A DNA stretch of 11,472 bases from positions 1-11,472 of the forward strand of contig JAKDKI010000048.1 of the NCBI GenBank assembly GCA_030453435.1. The letters run 5' to 3'. Below, piece after piece: positions 6,766-11,472 of this stretch. This stretch comes from Kocuria sp. (GTDB lineage Bacteria > Actinomycetota > Actinomycetes > Actinomycetales > Micrococcaceae). The position numbers and the translations under genes were made by a program. Below the pieces are notes generated by a model. That model did no database searches and was not told the DNA's origin. It was given only the letters and a program-made list of their open reading frames with translations. Each line of letters begins with the position of its first letter. The stretch's first letter is position 1.

Positions 6766-7524
6766 ATGGGCGTGCACGTGTTCGACACCATGGGCACCAT
6801 GGTGAGTCTGCGCTTCGCCGGCTCCACCGCCCCCGCATCCGTTCTCGACGAGGTCGAAGAGGCGTTCCGAGTCTTCGACGAGCGGTTCAGTTTGTATCGG
6901 CCCGACTCCGAGATCAGCAGGATGGCTCGCGGGGAGCTGCCGCTGACCCGGGCTAGTGCGGAGCTTCGCGAGGCCTATGCCGACGCCTTCGACTGGTCAC
7001 GGAGCACCGGCGGCACCTTCACACCCCACCGCCCCGACGGCGTGATCGACCTCTCGGGCACCGTCAAGGCCAAGGCGATGGAGGCGGCGGCGCGGGTGCT
7101 CGAGTCGTCCGGCGAAACCGACTGGATGCTCGTGGCCGGCGGGGACATCCTCACCCGGGGCGATCTCGGCGGCCCGCCGTGGCGCGCCGGCATCGTCGAC
7201 CCGGACGACCGGGGCGCGCTGCTCTGCGCTGTCGAGCTCGTCGGCCGACACACTGCCCTGGCCACCTCGGGCACCGCCGAGCGGGGCGAGCACATCTGGC
7301 GCACCGGTGACCCCCGTTCGCCGCAACGCTACCGCCAGGTGACCGTGCTGGCCGACGACATCGTCACCGCGGATGTACTCGCCACCGCCCTCGTCGCGGG
7401 CGGGCCCGACCGCTGCCCGGAGTTGATCGACCGCTTCGACATCGAGGCGATCACCGTCGACTACGCGGGGCACCTCACCGCGACACCAGGGCTGCAGAGC
7501 GCCCGGGGGCTCACGCCGATATGA
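6766..7524 (+). CDS. apbE: ApbE-family FAD:protein FMN transferase
   Basis: This 252-aa protein would transfer FMN from FAD to a Thr of the FMN-binding protein encoded just upstream. Family blocks seen are FSLYRPDSEISRM (41-53), DLSGTVKAKAMEAA (95-108, the counterpart of the usual DLGGIAKG segment), AGGDI (124-128), ATSGTAERGEHIW (166-178) and ADVLATAL (202-209). It is shorter than the 300-350 aa common for periplasmic ApbE. It has no evident signal peptide or lipobox, so flavinylation may occur in the cytosol before export, or a membrane-side mechanism is not visible. ATG at 6766 is only two bases after the previous stop, with no clear ribosome site, consistent with coupled translation. Confidence 0.87.
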   Translation: MGVHVFDTMGTMVSLRFAGSTAPASVLDEVEEAFRVFDERFSLYRPDSEISRMARGELPLTRASAELREAYADAFDWSRSTGGTFTPHRPDGVIDLSGTVKAKAMEAAARVLESSGETDWMLVAGGDILTRGDLGGPPWRAGIVDPDDRGALLCAVELVGRHTALATSGTAERGEHIWRTGDPRSPQRYRQVTVLADDIVTADVLATALVAGGPDRCPELIDRFDIEAITVDYAGHLTATPGLQSARGLTPI

Positions 7525-7547
7525 GCCTCGCCGCCCCCTGTTTCCCC

Positions 7548-7553
7548 TATACT
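7548..7553 (+). promoter_or_regulatory. Possible internal -10 element for the two-component genes
   Basis: TATACT lies seven bases before the ATG at 7560, so transcription from it would start at or near the A of the start codon. No convincing -35 is present. If used, it would give a leaderless regulator mRNA independent of the reductase operon promoter. Confidence 0.35.
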
Positions 7554-7559
7554 TCGAGC

Positions 7560-8228
7560 ATGTCGCAGCGCGCACGCATTCTGCTCGTCGAAGACGACGC
7601 GCGCCTGGCACAGATGCTCGAGCAGCTGCTCGCAGCCGAGGGCTACGACACCGTGCTCGCCCGAGACGGCCAACGTGCCCTGCACGAAGGCCTGACGCAC
7701 GAGTTCGACGCCCTCGTGCTCGACCGGGGGCTGCCGGTGTTGGAGGGGCTGGACGTGCTGTCCCGTCTCCGGGGCCGCGGCATCCTGACCCCAGCCCTCG
7801 TGCTCTCGGCGCTCGGCAACCCGGCCGACCGCGTAGAGGGCCTCGATCGGGGCGCGGAGGACTACCTCGCCAAACCCTTCGACATCGACGAGCTGCTCGC
7901 CCGCATCCGCGCCCTACTCCGCCGACACAGCAGCACAGTGCCGGTGCTGGCACTAGTGAGCGGGTCGCTCGATACGGCGAGTCGTACCGTGACGACGGGA
8001 GAGGGCGAGAACGTGACCCTCTCCGAGCGCGAGTCGCAGCTGCTCGAACGGCTCGCCCGCCGGCCGAATCAGGTGTTCGAACGGAACGGCCTGCTCGCCA
8101 GCGTTTTCCCCAATGCCGACGACCCCGGCGTGGTCGACACCTACGTGCACTACCTGCGAAAGAAGCTCGGCCGCGACAGCGTCAAGACGGTTCGCGGTAT
8201 CGGGTACCGGCTCGGACCGCTGCCGTGA
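7560..8228 (+). CDS. OmpR/PhoB-family response regulator
   Basis: This 222-aa transcription factor is controlled by phosphorylation. The receiver domain begins ARILLVEDD (acidic pocket E11, D12, D13), has phospho-acceptor D55 (LVLDRGLP), switch Ser83 and K105 (YLAKPF). The C-terminal winged helix (about 128-220) contains LSERESQLLERLARRPNQV and the VDTYVHYLRKKLG recognition region. ATG at 7560 gives the normal family N-terminus. An upstream ATG at 7521, overlapping the apbE stop as ATGA, would add 13 unlikely residues but may support translational coupling. The histidine kinase gene overlaps its stop codon. The tandem repeats at 3873-3894 and 4768-4789 are its probable targets; this is inferred from family binding habits and linkage. 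Confidence 0.92.
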   Translation: MSQRARILLVEDDARLAQMLEQLLAAEGYDTVLARDGQRALHEGLTHEFDALVLDRGLPVLEGLDVLSRLRGRGILTPALVLSALGNPADRVEGLDRGAEDYLAKPFDIDELLARIRALLRRHSSTVPVLALVSGSLDTASRTVTTGEGENVTLSERESQLLERLARRPNQVFERNGLLASVFPNADDPGVVDTYVHYLRKKLGRDSVKTVRGIGYRLGPLP

Positions 8229-9478
8229 GAGCGCTGCGCACGGGCGACGACCTGAGAGGCGCGTCGCTGCGGCTCACCGCACAATTCACCGCCCTCCTGT
8301 TATTCATCCTGGCGATCGTCGGCACGCTCGTCTATCTGATCGTCAGCACGAGCGTGACCGAATCGAACCAGCGGGCACTTGTCGCGGCCACCCGGCTCGA
8401 CTCGCCCCAGGATGCGCCGAGCGGCACCTACCTCTCCCTGGTCGACGGGCGCACCGGCGACCAACTCATCTCCTCCGACGACCTACCCGAGGGATTGCTC
8501 GACACCACGGCCCTCCAGTCGGTAGCGGCCGGCGGCGCGGACGTGCAGGAGCAGCGCACCGTGGACGGGCGCGACTACCTCCTCCTCACCACCTCCGCCA
8601 CCGGGGACCGCAGCCACGACCGATTCGTGCAGGTCGCGCTCGACCTGCACGAGAGCTCCGAAGAACTGGGCAGGCTCGCGACCGCGCTGATCGCCGGCGG
8701 ACTCGTCGCGGCCGTGCTCGCCTTCGCCACCGCCTACCTGATGGCCCGCCGCGCCATCCGCCCCCTGGCCGAGGCGCTCGCCCTACAGCGCCGCTTCGTC
8801 GCCGACGCCAGCCACGAACTCCGCACACCACTGACCCTGCTGAGCACCCGGGCGCAAATTCTGAAACGCCGAGGCGGCAATGACCTCCCCGCAGACGTCA
8901 CCACCTCCGTCGATGAAATCGTCACCGATACCCGGACGCTCACCGAGATCCTCGAAGACCTCCTGATCGCCGCCGACCCGCGAACCGTGGTCGAGCCGAC
9001 CCCGGTTGACCTCAGGGCTGTCGCGGACAATGCGGTCGGGCTTCTCCGTGACGACGCAGGTCGGCGCGGCATCTCCCTCGCCCGCGCGGGCGACCCGGAA
9101 CCGATCATCATCCCCGGGTCGCGTGCCGCTCTGCTGCGCCTGGTGATCGCCCTGTCGACCAACGCGCTCGACCACGCCCGCACCGCGGTGACGGTCACCG
9201 TCTCGGCGTCGAACGGGAACGCAATCGTACGCGTGACGGACGACGGTCCGGGATTCTCACCCGAGGTCGCGTCCACAGCCTTCGACCGCTTCGTCAGCAG
9301 CCGGAACGTCGACAGCACCACACGCCACTACGGACTCGGATTGGCAATAGTCGCGGAAATCGTCCAGCGCCACCGCGGTACCGTCACTATCGAACAACCG
9401 ACCACCGGCGCATCCGTAACGTGCATATTCCCGCTCGCACCGGCAAAGCTGCACTCCGCTATCCGGCAAGGAGAGTAA
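8225..9478 (+). CDS. Membrane sensor histidine kinase
   Basis: This 417-aa kinase partners the regulator encoded just upstream; its GTG start overlaps that gene's TGA. Membrane segments at about 21-43 and 152-172 bracket an extracytosolic sensor region of about 108 residues, which has no cysteines or clear metal-binding cluster and is rich in Asp, Ser and Thr. A short HAMP-like linker follows, then the H-box ASHELRTP with H197. The ATPase domain has an N-box centred on N313 (STNALDHA), DDGPGF (339-344) and HYGLGLAIV (368-376). All catalytic motifs look intact. The signal is unknown; operon context suggests redox or metal stress at the cell surface. It ends with TAA after a C-terminal tail of about 15 residues. 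Confidence 0.92.
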   Translation: MRALRTGDDLRGASLRLTAQFTALLLFILAIVGTLVYLIVSTSVTESNQRALVAATRLDSPQDAPSGTYLSLVDGRTGDQLISSDDLPEGLLDTTALQSVAAGGADVQEQRTVDGRDYLLLTTSATGDRSHDRFVQVALDLHESSEELGRLATALIAGGLVAAVLAFATAYLMARRAIRPLAEALALQRRFVADASHELRTPLTLLSTRAQILKRRGGNDLPADVTTSVDEIVTDTRTLTEILEDLLIAADPRTVVEPTPVDLRAVADNAVGLLRDDAGRRGISLARAGDPEPIIIPGSRAALLRLVIALSTNALDHARTAVTVTVSASNGNAIVRVTDDGPGFSPEVASTAFDRFVSSRNVDSTTRHYGLGLAIVAEIVQRHRGTVTIEQPTTGASVTCIFPLAPAKLHSAIRQGE

Positions 9479-9523
9479 ATCTGTTCAGACCTCCAGGACC
9501 GAAATCGGACCCGAGAACGCATA

Positions 9524-9541
9524 CGGCCGGCATGACGGCCG
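9524..9541 (+). terminator. Possible hairpin after the histidine kinase gene
   Basis: CGGCCG at 9524-9529 and CGGCCG at 9536-9541 can pair as a 6-bp GC stem with a 6-nt loop, about 45 bp after the kinase stop, followed by an AT-rich ATATTT. It lies between convergent genes and could serve as a weak terminator. Each half is self-complementary, so the call is tentative. Confidence 0.35.
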
Positions 9542-9557
9542 ACCATATTTCGCGCGG

Positions 9558-9755
9558 CTAAAGCGCAAAACCACCGGGGGCGACCGCCAGCCGACGAACC
9601 AGCCGCAGTCTGTCTGAGGCCAGGCGAAGCGCTTCAACGAGCGTGATCGACTCGCCCTGCCGACGAGTGAGCCATGCAACAATGCCAATCAATTCAAGCC
9701 ACAGCAGCGGGATGCCGTCGGCTGCAGTGAGGGCTCTCGACCAAAACGGATCCAC
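9558..9755 (-). CDS. Small protein of unknown function downstream of the CDF gene
   Basis: This 65-aa open frame starts with GTG at 9755. GAGGTAA lies at good spacing (7 nt between GAGGT and the start) and coincides with the end of the full-length CDF reading frame, whose TAA is at 9763-9761. That coupling and ribosome site are the main support for a real gene. The protein has a hydrophobic stretch GIPLLWLELIGIVAWL (about 14-29) and then a basic amphipathic half with many Arg and Leu residues. No family was recognised. Membrane attachment is possible. It is probably co-transcribed with the repressor and efflux pump. Confidence 0.55.
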   Translation of the reverse strand: MDPFWSRALTAADGIPLLWLELIGIVAWLTRRQGESITLVEALRLASDRLRLVRRLAVAPGGFAL

Positions 9756-9760
9756 AAGGC

Positions 9761-9922
9761 TTACCTCGTGACCTCTGTTGTTGTCGATATGGTCATGTCA
9801 TCCAGGTTCGGGAGTGTATGCGAGATCCCGTGCCTGATGTCATGCACGATCGTTTCGGCGGCTGAGATCGGCATATCAGCGACAGCTACCGTTGCGGCGC
9901 CCTGGAGTCGGTGGCCGACCTA
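9761..9922 (-). other. Stranded C-terminal coding segment of the CDF gene beyond an amber codon
   Basis: After the in-frame TAG (9922-9920) the same reading frame stays open for 52 codons to a TAA at 9763-9761. The translation reads as the rest of a CDF C-terminal domain: VGHRLQGAATVAVAD, then a helix around ETIVHDIRHGISH, then a final strand DDMTISTTTEV. The residue replaced by TAG precedes VGH, where actinobacterial CDF proteins typically have Trp, so one base change (TGG to TAG) explains the break. The absence of further stops or frameshifts suggests a recent change, read-through, or a sequencing error. Confidence 0.8.
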
Positions 9923-10810
9923 TCGCAGCTGCAGTGAAGGCACGGCGAGAACCCCCGGGGTGTGTTCGATCGCGTGCCGCGCTCGCTCGACGAGCTCGGG
10001 TTCGATGCCATCCATGAGGCGGCGCCCGATGCTGCGAACGGTTCCCCAGAGGAGCACGATGATGGCGGCTGAGATGAGCAGTCCGACGATGGGGTCGGCG
10101 AGCGGGAATCCGAGCATCACGCCGAATCCGCCGAGGACGACGGCGAGCGAGGTGAAGCCGTCGATGCGCGCGTGCACGCCGTCTGCGACGAGTGCGGCGG
10201 AACCGATCCTTTGGCCGACCCGGATTCGATAGATGGCGACGATTTCGTTGCCGATGAAGCCGATGAAGCCCGCGGCGATAACCCACCCTAGGTTGTGGAG
10301 AGGTTGCGGGTTGAAAAAGCGTTCGATCGATTGATAGGCGGCGACGACCGCTGACAACGCGACCACGGCGATGATGAACAGGCCTGAAAGGTCCTCCGCC
10401 CTTCCAAACCCGTAGGTGTAGTGCTTGGTCGCGGCGCGTCGGCCAAGCACGAACGCGACCCACAACGGGACCGCGGTCAGTGCGTCAGAGAAGTTATGGA
10501 TGGTATCTGCGAGCAAGGCGACCGACCCACTGATGATGACGACGACGAACTGCAGAATCGTCGTTCCAAGCAGAACGAACAGACTTATCTTGAGCGCCCG
10601 CACGCCCTGAGTGCTGGCCTCGAGGGCATCGTCGATGGAGTCGGCGGCATCGTGGCTATGGGGCACGAACAGGCCGTAGAGAAAACCCTTGATGCCGGTC
10701 GGATGTGAATGCCCGTGGTCGTGATCGTGGGTGTGCGCGTGGCCGGGAGACTCGTGGTGTTCGTGCTGGGTCGGCTCGTCGTGTCCGTGGTGAGTGTGGG
10801 GCGTGCTCAC
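9920..10810 (-). CDS. CDF-family metal efflux transporter, truncated by a nonsense codon
   Basis: This is a proton-coupled exporter of divalent metals such as Zn2+, Cd2+, Co2+ or Ni2+. The N-terminus is extremely His-rich (residues 5-36), with another cluster at 51-53. Six membrane helices are expected between about 72 and 257. The transport-site residues are H105/D109 (helix 2, DTIHNFSD) and D210/H213/D217 (helix 5, ADGVHARID). The frame as read ends after 296 aa; without the TAG it would be 349 aa. The loss removes about two thirds of the cytosolic ferredoxin-like domain that aids dimerisation and metal sensing, so activity may be reduced or altered; some natural CDFs lack this domain. The GTG start overlaps the repressor stop (GTGA), so the two genes are translationally coupled. 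Confidence 0.85.
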   Translation of the reverse strand: MSTPHTHHGHDEPTQHEHHESPGHAHTHDHDHGHSHPTGIKGFLYGLFVPHSHDAADSIDDALEASTQGVRALKISLFVLLGTTILQFVVVIISGSVALLADTIHNFSDALTAVPLWVAFVLGRRAATKHYTYGFGRAEDLSGLFIIAVVALSAVVAAYQSIERFFNPQPLHNLGWVIAAGFIGFIGNEIVAIYRIRVGQRIGSAALVADGVHARIDGFTSLAVVLGGFGVMLGFPLADPIVGLLISAAIIVLLWGTVRSIGRRLMDGIEPELVERARHAIEHTPGVLAVPSLQLR

Positions 10811-11172
10811 CTCACGGGCTCGGTTCGCGTGTGGTGGTGCCGCGGTGTTCCACCGAGGGAGTGCTCGGCCTGGAATATCGCGTCCGAGACGAGCTGACTC
10901 GCGTGTTCGTTCTCCAACCGGTAGAACACACGCGTCCCTTCTTGCCGGGTCGCTACGAATCGTCCCAGCCGCAACTTGGCGAGGTGCTGCGAGACCGCGG
11001 CAGGCGACTTGTCGACAAAGACAGCAAGGTCATTCACGGAGCGCTCCCCCTCTCGAAGAGCGAGAATCAGACGCACCCGGGTCGCATCAGCGAGCATCGA
11101 AAAGACTTCCACCGCAAGTTCGACGAACTGGCTGCCAGGGTCGCGGCCACAAATCACACTATCTGCATGCAT
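10807..11172 (-). CDS. ArsR/SmtB-family metal-responsive repressor
   Basis: With ATG at 11172 this is a 121-aa winged-helix repressor of usual family length. An open extension back to 11328 is less likely, since family members begin close to this Met and no ribosome site supports the longer form. Conserved blocks are FSMLADATRVRLILAL (24-39), recognition helix SPAAVSQHLAKLRLG (56-70) and wing RQEGTRVFYRL (76-86). H90 and H104 fall where the alpha-5 metal site of SmtB/CzrA-type sensors (D-x-H-x10-H-x2-H) has ligands, but N88 and Q101 replace the other two. A further His cluster (112-114) and Cys8 could contribute. It likely represses itself and the CDF gene until metal binds; the specific metal cannot be assigned. 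Confidence 0.9.
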   Translation of the reverse strand: MHADSVICGRDPGSQFVELAVEVFSMLADATRVRLILALREGERSVNDLAVFVDKSPAAVSQHLAKLRLGRFVATRQEGTRVFYRLENEHASQLVSDAIFQAEHSLGGTPRHHHTRTEPVR

Positions 11173-11180
11173 ACGCAGAT
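11161..11180. promoter_or_regulatory. Palindromic candidate operator over the arsR-type start codon
   Basis: ATCTGC (11161-11166) and GCAGAT (11175-11180) form an inverted repeat with an 8-bp centre, itself containing ATGCAT. The repressor ATG (11172-11170) lies inside it, and a possible AATAAT -10 (11184-11179 on the minus strand) abuts it. A repressor bound here would block its own transcription. No ribosome site precedes the ATG, consistent with a leaderless transcript. The bound regulator is inferred. Confidence 0.55.
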
Positions 11181-11366
11181 TATTGCACTTACCGGTCTCG
11201 AATGCGTAGGCAGGGCAATCGTTTGGGTGAGGCCGCCGCAGCGGATATGCACAACGTCGCGGCGACCTCGAACCCGACTCAACTACGGAAGTTCGGAGTG
11301 CTACTTCTGCATGCGGGCGATTAGCCATGGCCGCCTGAGGGTCGAGAAGTGTTCGGAAATCCTTGA

Positions 11367-11417
11367 TAGCGCCAAATAGCGATCACAGAACGCCGCCACA
11401 AAGCGACAACAACCACA
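11367..11417 (-). repeat. Right terminal inverted repeat (TIR-R)
   Basis: This is the reverse-complement partner of 133-183. On the minus strand it begins TGTGG and carries the GTTCTGTGATCG block. Its inner portion contains TTTGGCGCTA, a copy of the motif found in the outer portion of the left repeat. That internal repetition supports multiple transposase binding sites per end. Confidence 0.85.
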
Positions 11418-11426
11418 GACGGCACG
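11418..11426. repeat. Target-site duplication, right copy
   Basis: GACGGCACG directly follows the CCACA end of the right terminal repeat and is identical to 124-132. Together the two copies mark a single insertion event that has not been rearranged since. Confidence 0.85.
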
Positions 11427-11451
11427 CCTGGCGGGCTGTCCCGTAAGACCC

Positions 11452-11472
11452 GTCCGGTGAACTGTCCGGTGA
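11452..11472. repeat. Tandem GTCCGGTGA repeat in the right flank
   Basis: GTCCGGTGA occurs at 11452-11460 and again at 11464-11472, separated by ACT. The inverted form TCACCGGAC is present at 90-98 in the left flank. The window stops exactly at the end of the second copy. Confidence 0.6.

Larger units (their letters stand above)
133..11417. mobile_element. Complete Tn552/Tn402-type transposon with metal-redox cargo
   Basis: The element is defined by imperfect 38-bp terminal inverted repeats starting TGTGG, and by an exact 9-bp duplication that directly abuts both ends. It is 11,285 bp long. The transposition genes (resolvase, DDE transposase, AAA+ ATPase) occupy the left quarter. The rest is cargo: a membrane-protein pair, a flavocytochrome/FMN-protein/ApbE/two-component operon, and an ArsR-CDF unit. 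A transposase of 461 aa plus an ATPase of about 269 aa, with a resolvase and no tniQ, matches the Tn552 layout better than Tn5053/Tn402. TGT termini are usual for this superfamily. A 9-bp duplication is longer than the 5 to 7 bp generally associated with these elements. Boundaries are read directly from sequence; the family assignment rests on protein motifs. Confidence 0.88.

Noticed and set aside
9768..10232. 154-codon plus-strand frame across the CDF 3' region
   Set aside because: It is antisense to the CDF frame, including the 52 codons past the amber stop, and has no ribosome site or domain.
11173..11328. 52-residue N-terminal extension of the ArsR-type protein
   Set aside because: The extension has no family-like sequence or ribosome site, and family members start near the Met at 11172.
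10705..11379. 224-codon plus-strand frame near the right end
   Set aside because: It is antisense to the ArsR-type repressor and CDF N-terminus and has no recognisable family.
90..11472. TCACCGGACA/TGTCCGGTGA as the transposon termini
   Set aside because: The inner pair starting TGTGG at 133 and 11417 has a longer match (32 of 38), the expected TGT ends and an exactly abutting 9-bp duplication, so the outer 10-bp repeat belongs to the target DNA.

Overview
The window is almost entirely one intact Tn552/Tn402-type transposon from a high-GC Gram-positive bacterium. GC-rich codon use, many GTG starts, overlapping GTGA/ATGA junctions and several starts without a leader suggest an actinobacterium, perhaps Microbacteriaceae (inference). 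The element runs from 133 to 11417. It is bounded by 38-bp imperfect inverted repeats starting TGTGG (32 of 38 matching) and by a perfect 9-bp direct repeat, GACGGCACG, at 124-132 and 11418-11426. Only about 120 bp of left flank and 46 bp of right flank are host DNA, and those flanks carry short repeats that may belong to another mobile element.

Left part (181-3137, minus strand) is the transposition core. It holds a serine resolvase, a DD35E transposase with Mu/Tn552-type fold, and an AAA+ target-selection ATPase, all transcribed toward the left end. A res-like region sits upstream of the resolvase and centres on a perfect 13-bp inverted repeat at 3104-3137. No tniQ-like gene is present, as in Tn552.

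Middle part (3319-9478) is a redox and metal cargo. Two minus-strand membrane proteins (a DUF2231 protein and a VIT1/CCC1-type Fe/Mn transporter) lie beside a tightly packed plus-strand operon. That operon encodes a ferric-reductase-like flavocytochrome, an exported FMN-binding protein with a flavinylation motif, the ApbE flavin transferase that would load it, and an OmpR-family response regulator with its histidine kinase. The natural reading is an electron path from cytosolic NAD(P)H through FAD and haem b to a covalently bound FMN outside the membrane, with metal transport attached and its own sensor system. Tandem 11-bp repeats (AAGAATyCTGG type) occur just upstream of both the DUF2231 gene and the reductase operon, each pointing toward its gene. 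They are the best candidate operator of the response regulator.

Right part (9558-11183, minus strand) is a second metal cargo: an ArsR/SmtB repressor, a His-rich CDF efflux pump, and a 65-aa protein of unknown function. The CDF gene carries an in-frame amber codon (apparently TGG to TAG) that cuts off most of its cytosolic C-terminal domain; the reading frame is open for 52 more codons after it. A palindrome over the repressor start codon is a likely operator.

No tRNA, rRNA or CRISPR array was seen.
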